Assembly: GCA_903813345.2 (NCBI GenBank)
Contig: CAIIXF020000001.1
Coordinates: 5,766,001 to 5,830,000, forward strand
Source of the DNA: Owenia fusiformis
Taxonomy: Eukaryota; Annelida; Polychaeta; Sabellida; Oweniidae
Direction of reading: 5' to 3'
Length of the DNA: 64,000 nucleotides
Program-made: the position numbers and the translations under genes
Part shown: in pieces, positions 1-12,394 of the stretch
Position numbering within the stretch: position 1 is the stretch's first letter
How the letters are laid out: each line of letters opens with the position of its first letter
Notes under the pieces: model-generated
What the model saw: only the letters and a program-made list of their open reading frames with translations
Databases searched by the model: none
Told to the model about the DNA's origin: nothing

Positions 1-699
1 TTTTGGATAGAGGCATTCTGTTTGCAACATATTGCTGTTTTGTGGATGAATTTTTTTCTATTGCAAATTAAAGCAAAAATGCTCATTTCTAATGCATTGA
101 CCGTAGTATTCATTTTTGATGGGACTCGAGCCTTTTGAAGCCCTTTGAAGCCGTCAAATCTGTGATGCACTCTGCCCTGTTTCAAAAATAATGCAACTCT
201 AGCATGAAACTAAAGTTTAAAATAAAGGCAAATGAGTTAATTGTTTGAACATTTGAAACGGAGACATTTCAGGGTTTCGGTTAAGCACTGCCTTAGAAAT
301 CCAGTTCAACAGTCTGAGTCTAACAGAGGTGTGCCAAAAGGCAACAAGGCCATCAGAGGAACGTTTGGCTAACATCTTCTTTGTCAGACTCTATTTTCTT
401 GAAATGTTCGGACATGCCTATTTCAGCATTTAGAAATGTGAATCAGTTTAAAGTTTCCATAAGAGGAAGCCCACTTATACAATGCGTATCAAAAAAAATC
501 GACACCGTGGCACTTAGGCGACAGGGGAACTGTGTATTGGAAGCTTGGTGCAGAAGAGGTGGTTTAAAAATCACTAAGGAGCGCATTTTACATGCATTTG
601 TATTGTAATTGTAAATAGACTTTGTGTACAATTCGATATATTGTAAGTATTTCCGGAGATGACCAATCAAGGTGCAGTTTTTTTTCATAAAGACATTAA

Positions 700-1301
700 A
701 GGAATATTCCTTGCCAAACCATCTCTCTCCTCATATGGTAGCTATAACCATATGTATGCTTGCCATGTTTAGCAAAACATGCAAAAATGTTTTGATATGG
801 TCAAATTTGATCACTTAGAAATGTGATGCTCAATTCCAGTAAGCTGCCATCTTTTAAAATTTCACACAGGAAGTGATGTCATCGACTCTCAACTTTGCAT
901 ATAGAATTAGGTGAGGAGCTATTAAGAATTACAAAACCAGCTAAATATTCTTTTTCAACTTTGTATCTTATTTAATCCTTCTGAAAGTCTCTTCTTTTAT
1001 TCTAAGTTGACAAGCCCTGAAAATATTTTTGCACAGAAAGTAATGATCACTTGTCTAGAAGTAATTTTGTGCTACTTTCCCATACTGTTATGGGCAAGGT
1101 TATAGAAGTTGAGAGTTGATGACATCACTTCCTGCAAGAAATCTTAAAAGATGGCAGCTCACTGGAAATAAGCACTAGATTTTTAAATGATCAATATTGA
1201 CCATATTAAAACATTTTCCCATGTTTTGCTAAATATGGAAACTATATATATGATTATAGCTACCATATCAAGAGAGTAAGGGTCTGGCAAGGAATATTCC
1301 T
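700..1301. mobile_element. 602-bp MITE with TTAA target site
   Basis: Long inverted ends (AGGAATATTCCTTGCCA... at both ends) with paired internal blocks, for example the TGATGTCATCGA and GATGACATCACTTCC regions. Flanked exactly by TTAA at 696-699 and 1302-1305. A TTAA target is the piggyBac signature; the TIR itself is not one I recognise. Confidence 0.85.
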
Positions 1302-2224
1302 TTAAGAAAACTTCATAAATTATTTTTTAACTCATATGTTTCGTTATTCCAAAATAAATTAACTTCTCCATGCAACATGTGCAATGGGTACTTATAACAT
1401 TTGCGGATGACCTACACTTCTGTTTGAAGTCAAATAATGCTAGGCTTAAAAGTTATTGAAAACGGCGCTAGAGTAGGCCTAAAAACTGCTCCATCAAGCT
1501 GGACAAAAAAGTAAACATAAACATTTTCTATAAAAAGTAAAAAGACCCAATACATCTAGATCTCTGTGAAGTTTTCTTAGTGTTTTTATGAAAAATAGTA
1601 TGCTCTATCAAGCTGGACAAAATTTTCGATGGCAACTTCATTTCCTATACCTCTAAATCTTTTCCTCAATTACAATAGGTCGAAAATTGACGACTTTGAT
1701 GAATTTTTGAAAATCGTCATTCCAATGTATACCAATGGGAAATGGTGGGTTCGGGGCAAATCAGAATTCAGGATATCTATTCAAGAAAACATCTATCAAA
1801 AATTATTTTCATATAAAAAAATTAAATTTTCTAACTTTTTTCATGCTAAGTGTTAAGATAAATGTGTGAACATTAAAGTTACAGGGCTACAAAGTCAATT
1901 ATGGAAATCATTTTTCACATCCTTTGTTATTTCTATGGGAGAGGTTTCTTGAAAATTATTTTGACTTCTTGGAGACCTATAACTTTTTTAAACCAGAAGA
2001 AACACTAAAGTGAACAAATTAAATTGTCTACTTAACTTGTATTTTAGGAGAGAACTCGGATCGATGTTTACACGGGATTGTCGATTTTTAAAAATTCATC
2101 AAAGTCATTAATTTTTGACTTATTGAGAATAGAGACTTATTGACTTATTGAGAAGGATGAGAGTCTTTAAGACTTATATTAGCCCCCAAAATATTTAGAA
2201 TAAATTGTACAGCATATAAAAAGT
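1302..2224. other. Non-coding stretch with a dispersed repeat
   Basis: No gene seen. Bases about 1620-1990 are a diverged inverted relative of about 52720-52990: the GTGAACATTAAAGTTAC, GGGAGAGGTTTCTTG and GGTGGGTTCGG blocks recur there in reverse. Confidence 0.5.
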
Positions 2225-2830
2225 GGGGAAGCACACGGGCAACATTGGAAAACACATTAAATGCATATCAAACTATTGAATGTTGATCTTGAGATCAATT
2301 GTCCACGAGCAGTTTGCAAAAATATGTCAGAAAAGAATATAAATGCATATCAATCAATTATATCTGCGTTATTAAGATCATTTGCGAATAAAGCTAAGAT
2401 AACAAAAACGGCGTTTGATGGGGCTTTAATGCGACGTGCAAGGCGGCTTTACACGCTGCTTTAAAGCGCCATCAAGGCGCCGTTGGTGTGAACTTAGCTT
2501 TAACAGTTTGCATTAAAGCGGCAGTAAAATACTGAATTTATTATTTTACATCACAGTGAGAAAGAACAAGGGGCTACATAGAAAAACACATTAAGTAATT
2601 ATCAAGTCAAAAATGCATATCAATCAATTATATACTGATTTGCTTTATTGAGATCAGTTGCTCATAAACAATTTGCATTAAAGCGGCAGTAAAACAATGA
2701 ATTTATAATTTTACATCACAGTGAGAAAGAACAACGGGCAACATTGAAAAACACATTAAGTAATTAACAGGTCAAAAATGCATATTACTCAATTATATAC
2801 TCATCTGCGTTATACTGAATACTTTATACT
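2225..2830 (+). repeat. Three partial direct copies of an approximately 165-bp unit
   Basis: The blocks CGGGCAACATTGGAAAACAC, GGCTACATAGAAAAACACAT and CGGGCAACATTGAAAAACAC start near 2237, 2572 and 2736. The intervening block TTTGCATTAAAGCGGCAGTA recurs near 2509 and 2672. Confidence 0.7.
2390..2501. mobile_element. 112-bp MITE nested in the direct repeat
   Basis: Imperfect inverted ends AAAGCTAAG...AACGGCG at the left, and CGCCGTTGGTGTGAACTTAGCTTT at the right. It interrupts the first copy of the 165-bp unit. Confidence 0.6.
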
Positions 2831-2879
2831 GAATTTATTATTTTATTATCTACCCATGTATAGCGAGATTTGGAGGACA

Positions 2880-3440
2880 CAAACCTTGACTGGAAATTTT
2901 GTTACTATAAAGCATGGTGGTCTATCTGTCATTCTGCTTGTCTTGACATTTCCTAGACAATTTGACATTGGGCCCTCATACTTGGTCAACATACTTAATG
3001 GGTCAGTGGGCACTCTACAAAGGTCAGAGGTCATTCCAAGGTTAAAGGTCAATATCTAGATGTTTGGCTCTTTAATACCCTTGGTCTATGCTGTGATCCT
3101 GTGATCTGAGGTCAGGGTCATTCCAAAGTCAAATGTCAATATCTAGGTATTTGGTGTTTTAAGACCCCAGGGGGCTGCTGTGACCCTTGGGGACCCATGA
3201 TTAGGTGACCTAAGGTCAATGTTATATTGGTCAAGGTCATCTCAAGGCCAAATGTCAATATCTTAGTATTTGGCAATTTTAAGGCACTTGAATGATACTG
3301 TGACACTTGGCGACTCATGATTAGGTTATGTGAGGTTGAAGTTTCAAGGCCTTTGGAGAAGCTCGCCTCAAATCAAAGATCAGTCAAGGTCAAACGATCA
3401 TTATACAGGCATTTTATAGGGGCCACTGCAATGTGGGGCC
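2880..3440. repeat. Degenerate tandem repeat rich in AAGGTCA
   Basis: At least three copies of a 90-120 bp unit around GTCAATATCTAGxTxTTTGG (near 3045, 3131 and 3253), with repeated AGGTCA/TGACCT half sites. Confidence 0.6.
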
Positions 3441-6171
3441 TGGTATGACCCTTGGTGAGCCTGATACTATTCATTGACAAAACTGCCACCTGCCACATGG
3501 ACAACTCTTGGGCTTTCCCACCAAAAAACTATTATTTTGGGAATTAAGTTCATCTTAATAATCTGAAAAATTCTTGGAACTGTACAAATTCACGTCCCTT
3601 GTAAAAAAAACATGTAACTTGAAACAAAAGATGCCAACAACCAAGTATAAACAACAATCTTCTAATGCAAACTTGGTTCGGGACAGATAATGTATACCCT
3701 CTCTCCCCTCAAAAAGATAACAAACAGATGCAGGTACAATTAAAGGCCTAGAAGTAAGGTTTATGAGGTTGAAAGATTTTCCTAAATACAATTCCATGTA
3801 ATTTCACACCTGCTTAAAACAAACGCAACTAAAACTCCTAAAATTCAACAAAACACCAATGTATATGTTTTATATTAAATCTGTTATATTGTACCAGTGG
3901 TATGGCTGTGACCATGCAGGAGTGCTACAACACACATCATCATATGGCAGTAAAGCACAATGGTTATTTCAATTATTTGATTTCATTTATTTTAACTTAC
4001 TGAGAATAAAATTGAAAATTTAGCAAATGCGTCATTCAAATGGACAGCAATCTTTTCTTCATTCTAGATGATACATCTATGTTGTACATAATTCATCATT
4101 AAAAAGAAACAATATAGAGATAAATGGATCCGTCAAAGGAAAATAATATATATAAGCTACAATTTTCTCATACTAGTCTCGCTACAAGCCCCTGTGAAAC
4201 ACTCCACTATACATCGCCCCAATGTGAAAAGGTGTTCGGGAGGGGGTCACAGGGCTTGTAGCTAGCCTATTCTCCTACATTCATTTGGGCATACATAAAA
4301 CAATGACATAGAATATGAAACTTAACATAACATTAATTAAAATTGTTTCCTTATATTGTTGGACCAGCATATTGGACCCAAAGGAACTATAAACAACAAT
4401 ATATATTTCCACATGTTGCATCTGTTAAATGACTATATCTGAGCATACCATATGTACAAAATATCACATAATAATGTAAATTTCTCCAGTGAAATTGTGA
4501 CATACATGTACAGTATTATAAAATTAGAAAATAACATATTTGAACAATAGTTTCAAAAAACAAATCAAATGCTCTAATAACAGTGTTATGGTGATAGCTA
4601 AAGTGTTAATCATAAAATATGCAGATTGACAAAAACTTCCAGTAAGTCATCTTGTGATACCTCATTATAGTATTTCTCAATGTAACACTTATGTGTTAAC
4701 ATTACAACATTACAAGACATGGGTGTATGTAGGGTGGGTTGTGGGGCTCACGTGAATCCCCTTCCTTTTGCCTAGAACCCCCATTTTGTTATAAAACAAT
4801 ACCCTTTTCTGAAAGATCAACGATTCCCAGGCCGAGAATGAATCCCACTCTCACAAAGATGACTTTTTTGCGCTACTATGAATCACACATTTATACTGGC
4901 TACTTGATGACACGCATCAGTATTCCATAATTTGATTGGTTAGTTGAAACTGTTCCCTTCGAGTGAACCCCTCTTTTGTTATAAAGCTAACCCCCCTTGA
5001 TAAATCCTGGCAAGAAACTAGGATGAACAAGCAAGAACTAGCATTTACTTAGTAGGGGTGGTTGAAACTGGAATACTATCGTGTATCATGTATATTGATC
5101 ATATATTACTGAATTTCAAATATAAGCAAAAAAGGATTCAAGAAAAGGTGATATGCAAATCCAAAATCAACCTTTTATCAATGAAATAATCAACGAGATT
5201 CGCTATAATAAAATACAATGCATGCATGTAAGTACATAATGATTATCTGGATATATACTGTACAATCTTATACAAAACTCATCTATTTTTAAGCTAAGCT
5301 ACTTACAAATATATAGCAGGCAAAATATGTATGGCAATTTATCATAATAGTCAAAATATATCAGGCAATTCTTATCAAGCAAAATACAATGTTTATCTGG
5401 CAAAATATATGAAAGCCTAAATTTATTGGTTCATATACAATCGTAAATGTCTAGTGCAATACTGTTTGAATTTAATTTAGATTCTTAGATGTTGACTGAA
5501 GGCAAAAGGTTCTAGGTTTACATTGCTTAAACCCCAAGATATTAATTAAAAACTGGTAAGAAAATCAGTTGATTGTGAGGCAAGATATAGCAAAGACCAG
5601 GTGTCATTAATCAAATAACTGATTATTTGAGAGCTACAGCCATAATTTCCACATTCACATTCCAATGGGATATACATGAACTCTTATCATAATCGGTAAT
5701 TAATTTTAAGTGTCAGCTATAAGTAGGATCATGTTTAATTCTCACTTTTTCTATACTTACTTAAGAAAAACTCATCAAACATCAATTTTCATGATTTCCC
5801 AATGTTCAAATGGCTGAAAGGCATGAAATAGCATTTCCAATGTAACTATAATGCTCAAATTCTCAATTTGGTGCGGCACTCAAAGCTCCGTGAACATGTT
5901 TTTCATTTAGGTCTAAACAGATATTACTGGCTTATGATCCAATAACTATTGAGGAATAATTTTCTTAGGATTTATTACTAACACTACTTTCGTGTTATGT
6001 ATGTTGAATTTTAGAAATCAGCACATGCTCATGTCTGTCTTTTCATTGTGCTAAATTGAGCATAATGGCACTACTGCAGATATGGTATATGATAGCTCAT
6101 GGAGGCTATTTCTAGTAATACTAAGAGTTTATTGTACATATTTTAATTGGACTGTGTACATTTATAATACA
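3441..6171. other. AT-rich non-coding stretch
   Basis: No gene recognised. The only clear structure is a small hairpin at about 4181-4262 (GCTACAAGCCCCTGTGA against TCACAGGGCTTGTAGC). Confidence 0.5.
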
Positions 6172-6175
6172 TTAA

Positions 6176-6799
6176 AGTCCCCATATAAAGTTTGAACCAC
6201 TTTGGCTTATATTGTAGTCTTACCCAATGTTATCAAAGTCTTATATGTGATTTCAAAAAGTGGTTTTTGAAGGACTTTTTGTTCGAAAAATCGTGAATCC
6301 TTATAAAACTAACTTTTTTTTAGTTCTCATTGAAACCAATGGCACAATAATATCTAAGACATAATATATTCTTCCTTATAACCTGGTTAGACAATCAATA
6401 TTGATTTAATTTTGAAGTTTAGCATATTTAGAAAAGATTGATTATTTTTTTCAAATCTTTTTTTGCCCCCTGAGTGAGTCATCGATGACATCACTCAGGT
6501 TGCAAAATATTTTTGATATGCTAAAACATTGAAGTGGCACATTAGATATGGCATTTTATTATTGAAATAGTGTGTCCTTTGTTCAATGTTTGCATAGGTG
6601 TTAAAAATATAATCTTTTTTGAAATGTATGGTGGAATATTTGATGATTAAAAAATTTCAACTTTTTTTTGAAAAATGGCGGGAAATTTGAATATTTGAGA
6701 AATGAAAAGCTGACAACTTTCTTTTTCAAAAAATCTCTAAAATGACAAATAGTAAATGAATGATAATAAAAACATATTTTCAAACATTACACGGGGACT
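6176..6799. mobile_element. 624-bp MITE with TTAA target site and central hairpin
   Basis: Ends AGTCCCC...GGGGACT, flanked by TTAA at 6172-6175 and 6800-6803. The extended TIRs (AGTCCCCATATAAAGTTTGA against AGTCCCCGTGTAATGTTTGA) pair. A central near-palindrome around GTCATCGATGAC lies at about 6471-6500. It ends 71 bases from the EFHD2 stop codon, so it may overlap the 3' UTR. Confidence 0.85.
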
Positions 6800-6870
6800 T
6801 TAAACAACAGAAGGGACATAGAGATTTGATTAGGGACTGTTGATATCACATTTCAATATTCCCATATGGT

Positions 6871-9800
6871 TTATTTCCCTGCATTGACAATTTCTGCTGC
6901 AAAAAAGTTTGCCTTGTCCTTAAATGCTGCTTGCTTCTCAGCCTTCATTTGTTGCTCTATGCGTTTTTCCTCTTGCTCTGCTTTAATTTCAGCCTCAAAT
7001 TTAGAATCAATGGTCAGTTTGTTAATCTGAAATAAAATCACTGTCACTGTCACATAAGATAAGATGGTACTTTATTGTTCCGTATCTCCTTCTGGAGTAT
7101 TGGTCATTTACAATAAAGAAACATGCATACATAAAATAAAGGTATAATATATATGGTTGTTTACAATGAGGAAACATGCATACAAAGACACAAAAGGTAT
7201 AGTAAAATTTATGAGCAGTATATAAATGAGATAATCATATTGCTTGCTTACTTGGCATCACCTTTCTTTTGGAACCATTTCGGTAAATCATTTTTATTTC
7301 TCAGTATTTTATGAGTGTCAACAGTAAGGTTCATTTTGTTTAGGAATTCACCCCATGGATTCATTAGTTCATTATCGTGGCTCATAAGTAAATAACTAAA
7401 TAGCTGTTTGTTATTAAATTGTATAAACTGTTCTTTAACCTGTCTTATAACATACCTATGATGATGTATAGTGCAAAGTGTACACAAGACAGCGGGCCAA
7501 TATAAGTTTTGAAAAGCCCGCGCCCGCTAACTTTCTGATTGGTCAAGGCGCTGACGTCATAACCAATCAATCGAAGATAAAACTGCGCGAGCAATTTTTC
7601 TAAACTCATTTCAATCATTTTCAAACAATTTGTTTGTCAATTCTATAAGAAAACGGTACTCTCTGACCAGTCTACATCATCATAGGTATGTTATAAATCG
7701 TTTATGTCACTATCGTGGCACATATGCCCTCGGTTCTCAGAGATCAATGTCCCTCCCAAGGTCGGGCCATATATCACTGACACCTCGGGCATATATGCTA
7801 CGATAGTGACATAACCTCTAATTATACCAAAAATAAAGTCTTTACGTATATTTATAAGTTTTTCATAGTTGCATTCGAAAAGTACATGGTACTCATCACC
7901 AATTTGTGTCACACATGTTGTTAAATAAGAAATGACATCTAAATGCAGCTTAAATAGTATGATATTTATATCCATAAAACTCTTGGTATATTTTCGCCTA
8001 AAAAAGCTTAAAATTATTCCAGACTATTAACTTGGGCTTATTCAATGAAAGTGCAGATTAGTTGGACCATGTTACAAAGTGTTTTTTATAATCTCCTGAG
8101 ACATTGATAATTTTGCTAAAATAAAATATGAAAAAAAACCATGAAATAGTTGTCACCTTTGATTCAAAGAAACTCTTCGCTCCTCCCACACCCTCTGCGT
8201 GGACATCAATCTCTTCCATGTTGCTATAGAGATCCAACAAGCCACTCCCCTCTTCTAGCTCTCCTGCAGCTGCCTTGCGGAATATCAGCAAGAACTGAAA
8301 CCAAAACATTAAACTTATTACATGTCTACTAACATGTATGCATACTAAGCAGAGCCAGGCATTTTCTATTGACTGAAAAGGTAAGAGATGTACATTAAGC
8401 TAATGCAGAACATTCATCGGGTTTTGTTAATGAAGTTGGAGTAAAAACAGGCTCTCGAAGATCACTCTTTAAAAGGAAGAGGTCATGGTATGATAAATGC
8501 CAAACACAACTTATCTTTCTAAACTGATTAATAATCAATTAGATTCAAATTTTTCATCATGAACTTTTGTTCTGAATGGATACATAGTACCCCGGACAGC
8601 CACTTAATAATCAATTTATATCTCTGACTATCCTTTTTTAAATTTAGCAAAGGAACGATTTAAATACAGTATATACTACATTTATGGTAGAACGATAGAA
8701 CAATATTCAAATTGTTAAACAAATGCTTCAAGAGAGAAGATCTGCATAAGGCTGACTGGAAATATGTTTTATTTGATTTGTGATTCAGATCCTTTAAGGA
8801 TTATTCATAAAGTCTGGAGATCTCTGATGACTCAAAGGATGAGTACAGTAAAACATGTATAGAGGTTATTTAATGGGAGGTTTTTGATACAGGATATATC
8901 TGAGGGGAATACAATATATATACAATATATCAACCTGAGGTACCAAGGGTTGATATATCGTATTTACCGAGGGATATACCCTGTTTCAAAAATCGAGCAT
9001 TTAATAACTGATTTATTCTATACTTAGTAGATTTGGACATTACAAATCACAATACCCTCCCAACCTTACTTGCTTAGTGACATACCTCTTTGAAACTGAT
9101 TTTATTATCGTTGTCCTCATCTACTTCCTTTATCATAGCCTTTAGCGCCAAGTGTGTTTGTGGTACCCCAAGTTTCTCCATCATTACCTTCAGCTCATCA
9201 AAGTCAATGAATTTATCTTTCTTTGTGTCATACCTGAAATGCATATAATGTTCTTACATAAGCAATTTGTTTGATATTAGTTTCAAATAAATTCAATGTA
9301 TGTTTGCTTTTTATTTGAGTATTACATGTTTGTTTTTGGTTTGTTTACTTCATTAAAATTTGTATATATGGGAGGTGAATAGCGAAAAAGTGATTTTCAG
9401 CAACAAAAATGGCAGCCATTTTTAATATAGATAAAGGATAGAAAGAAGTGCAAGAGAGAACTCTTACAAACAGCTCTAATACAACTGCTGATAAATGTAA
9501 GGCTGTTCTTAATCACAGCTTCATATATCACAGAGTTTCATGTGAAACTCAGTACAACTTTACTTCATATCACTATGGTTATTTCAATAGCAGGGCAACA
9601 CTGTTCTTCAACATAGAAATAAAAAGAGATAGATTCAAGATGATACATGTACTTTCTCCAATTCTCAAATAACAAGACCCAAAATGACAGCTCATGATAC
9701 TTTTTCTAGCAGTTGCTTTTTTAATCTTAATAACATTTAATCATCGAGGAAAATTATTTGAAAAAGCCCATGGTAAAACATGAACAAAAGATAACCCATC

Positions 9801-12394
9801 TTTTTCTTTTATTGCTCGCGATGTCAGTGGGAACCATGGGGCTCAGATAGTACCCGTGAATATGTACTGCTGTGCACAGTAATGACAGTGTACTGTGCAA
9901 GCAATTGCACTCTACTGCACTCTACTGTACTCTATTGCACTACTCATTCACTGCTGTTTTAGCCTATATCATGCTTCAGGGTAAACCTTAATTAAATTGC
10001 TTATTTATTTGCACCAAACACAGGTAAAGCACCTTATATGGGGTGAAGGATAGACTAGCACATGGTCAAAGTGACACATAATCAGTTGTAAACATTTGTT
10101 TAGATATCTTGCTATCTTATTAACCATGTAAACAAGCATGTGGGTTGGTTGATCACTTACAGGTAACCAGTATAAACACAAGCCACATTATCCATATCTA
10201 GACGTATCACCTATTAGCTACGTATCTGATATCAGGAGTTGGTGTTTCCTGTATACAATGATTAATCACATACACAGGTGAACTTATGAGGAAGTTTCAA
10301 TTCCCTGAGGCAATAAGTCATAAAATACTTCCCCTAATAACTGTCAGTAAACTAACTGACAATAGCTGTGTAACAAGCATAAATGAAGTATCATCACCTT
10401 GGCTATTTTTGGTATCACAGTGCCTATAGAATGCAATAACTACAAACCCCATACTCCAAAAGCATAACTCCTAAACCTAATCCTCGGAAATCTTAAACAC
10501 TGAAACCCAAAAATCCAAAACGCAATTTTCCTAAACCCATGACTCTGATACCTGATCCTAGGAAATCTTAAACTCAAAATCAAAAAATCAAAAACCTACA
10601 ACTTCTAAACCCATAACTTTAAAACCTAATCTTAAACTTCGAACTCAATACTCTAAAAACAGGACTCAGTACTCCAAAAATATTCATACACTTACAGACA
10701 GATAAATTTTACATTGAGAATGAGCTGACTTATTTTAGCTTTTGACTTTGGAGCAACATTGTCAGGAACAGGCAATGTTAACGTGTGACTCCAAATGAAG
10801 TTAAAACACCACTGAATCATACCAGTTGATTTAGTCATCTATTTTTATTACTCAAATTAAATGAAAACAATTAAAAGATAAGCAAGAGATTTTTCACTCA
10901 AAATTTGCAGCCGATACTGGAGATGCAGGCAGTGATGTAACAAACATGTAAAATAAGGCTTCTGTTGGCTGAATAGTAGCTTATCCAATTTTAAATTATG
11001 ATCATTTTAAAAGAGTGGTTTGAGACAGTCCATGAGTACCTTCTCAATTTAAATATGACTTTCTCATTAACACAATATGTTTTCTTTCAATTAAATTCTC
11101 AAGAATAACTAGAAAACAGCAACACCAAAGCGTAGCGAATCCCATCGAACAGCCATGGCTGGCATTTTTACAAAGTATATAGCAAAAATGGCAGCCATTT
11201 TTCAAAATGGTCACTTTCTACCAAAAGTGTAATTAGACAGTGTGCCATGCTTATAGTATTCACATACAAAATATGAACAAAATCGCTGCACTACTTTTCG
11301 AGTTACAGTAAAATATGTTTAAATTGTGGCCATTTTTCAAAAGGGCCGCCTTCTACCAAAAGTGCGATTAGACAGTGTGCCATGCTTATAGTATTCACAT
11401 AACAAATATGAACAAAATCGCTCTACTACTTTTTGAGTTATAGTAAAATATGTTAAAATGGCGGCCATTTATTAAAATAGCCGCCATTTTTAAATGAGTG
11501 GCTATTTTGAAAATCAGCTTTCGAGCAGAACTTCTACCCCCATAAAGTATATGTGTTCAAAGTATGAACAAAATCGGGCCAACAGTATTTGAGTAATTGC
11601 CCAGATGGACGGATGGACGGACGGATGCGTTCCCCATATCCCTCCGAACTTTTACCATGTGCATAGCAGCCAGGGACGCTAACCACTACACTAACAGTAA
11701 ATGAAATGAATAATAGTGAAAGCAGTGGATTTATTTTTGAAAATTTCAGTCCTCTATCTTGTTGATTGTCGATACCCAAGCGAATACTCACTGGGCAGTC
11801 TCTAGTCGGTGCGGGAGACAATCCGTATTTTTTAGGTTTTACTGACGCAATAAAACAGTGAAATGGACTCTACTTGTGTATTGAAATTTTGCGGTTGAAA
11901 AACATTGTCAGTTGTTGACACAACAATGAATTTTATCTACTTGTAAATAACAACCAACCCAGCTTATTTTCAACTGCAAGATTTCAATACACAAATAGTT
12001 GTGGGTGATATGAAAAATTAACTCCACATTTTAATTTTTACCTATAGATCTAGTCTAGACTATAGGTGGCACTCTGTTAGATTCACTGAAAGCTAAGTAC
12101 TCACTTGTTGAATGTTTTTTGAAAGTCGATAATCTGTTTTCTTGTGAATTCCTTGAACTCAGTGTAGGGGTTAAATACTTGCGTTGAAGGTAACACTTTT
12201 TCAACGTCACCTCCATCCTCCAAAGTATCAATAATTTGATTTCGTCGCTGCAATTTGTTGGAAAGTTCTGAAGATGTTTCGGAATTTTCAGTTGTCGCTT
12301 TTGATCCAATATTCAAGTCAACTTCATCCTCTGTCTTCTCCTCATTCAATTGACAGCGCCTCTGTAGTTTTTTGGCAAGCTCATCTGAGGCCAT
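6871..12394 (-). CDS. EFHD2: EFHD2 / swiprosin-1, EF-hand calcium-binding protein, 4 coding exons
   Basis: Swiprosins bind calcium and F-actin and act at the actin cytoskeleton (family knowledge). Coding exons on the minus strand are 12394-12105, 9233-9086, 8294-8157 and 7026-6871; every junction has GT/AG sites and the frame is kept, giving 243 aa against about 240 in human EFHD2. The N-terminus MASDELAKKLQRR and the block VFNPYTEFKEFTRKQI are hallmark swiprosin sequences. Two EF-hands follow: loop 1 at about residues 99-110 (DTKKDKFIDFDE, with K at the third loop position) and loop 2 at 135-146 (DEDNDNKISFKE, canonical). Exon 3 carries FLLIFRKAAAGEL and the GAKSFFESK block; exon 4 encodes the charged C-terminal helix (IKAEQEEKR). 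The start is the first ATG and matches the family N-terminus. Invertebrates usually have one gene predating the vertebrate EFHD1/EFHD2 split, so the symbol covers both. Introns 1-3 contain repeats, including a broken LINE in intron 3. Confidence 0.96.
7447..7694. mobile_element. Small foldback inserted in the LINE remnant
   Basis: Perfect 22-bp inverted repeats: 7447-7468 (starting ATAACATACCTATGATGATG) and 7673-7694. The interior is GC-richer than its surroundings. Confidence 0.7.
7702..7814. repeat. Hairpin of 28-bp inverted repeats
   Basis: 7702-7729 (TTATGTCACTATCGTGGCAC...) pairs with 7787-7814 with two mismatches. It directly adjoins the foldback at 7447-7694. Confidence 0.7.
8865..9008. 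mobile_element. 144-bp foldback MITE in EFHD2 intron 2
   Basis: GTTATTTAATGGGAGGTTTTTGATACAGG at the left pairs with the right end (ATACCCTGTTTCAAAAATCG, then AGCATTTAATAAC); the loop holds ATATATC runs. Confidence 0.75.
10430..10690. repeat. Degenerate C/A-rich tandem repeat in EFHD2 intron 1
   Basis: Three diverged units of about 70 bases with CCTAATCCTCGGAAATCTTA, CCTGATCCTAGGAAATCTTA and CCTAATCTTAAAC. The CTAAACCC-like words look telomere-like but are not regular. Confidence 0.5.
11125..11665 (+). repeat. Dispersed repeat family copy with internal duplication and GACGGATGGACGG tail
   Basis: Starts GTAGCGAATCCCATCGAAC. Two tandem 125-bp copies of the block TAGACAGTGTGCCATGCTTA (near 11229 and 11370) follow, with alternating GGCGGCCATTTT words, and it ends with a GATGGACGGATGG tail. 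Related copies, all plus-oriented, are at 20080-20190, 22130-22215, 24535-25060, 26450-26560, 26980-27180 and 31785-32429 plus 33050-33085. Confidence 0.7.

Larger units (their letters stand above)
7054..7980 (-). mobile_element. Decayed LINE 3' end in EFHD2 intron 3, split by foldbacks
   Basis: The minus strand at 7975-7818 reads GDEYHVLFECNYEKLINIRKDF, a typical LINE C-terminal zinc region, and resumes at 7446 with VIRQVKEQFIQFNNKQLFSY. The 3' tail near 7060-7095 (GGAACAATAAAGTACCATCT on minus) resembles CR1-type ends. Between the two parts sit two foldbacks (7447-7694 and 7702-7814). Confidence 0.65.

Noticed and set aside
2880-3440. Cluster of AGGTCA/TGACCT half sites suggesting nuclear receptor elements
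   Set aside because: The words recur because they are part of a degenerate tandem repeat; spacing is irregular and no promoter is nearby.
10430-10690. Interstitial telomere-like CTAAACCC sequence
   Set aside because: The units are about 70 bases and irregular; no run of the animal TTAGGG/CCCTAA repeat is present.
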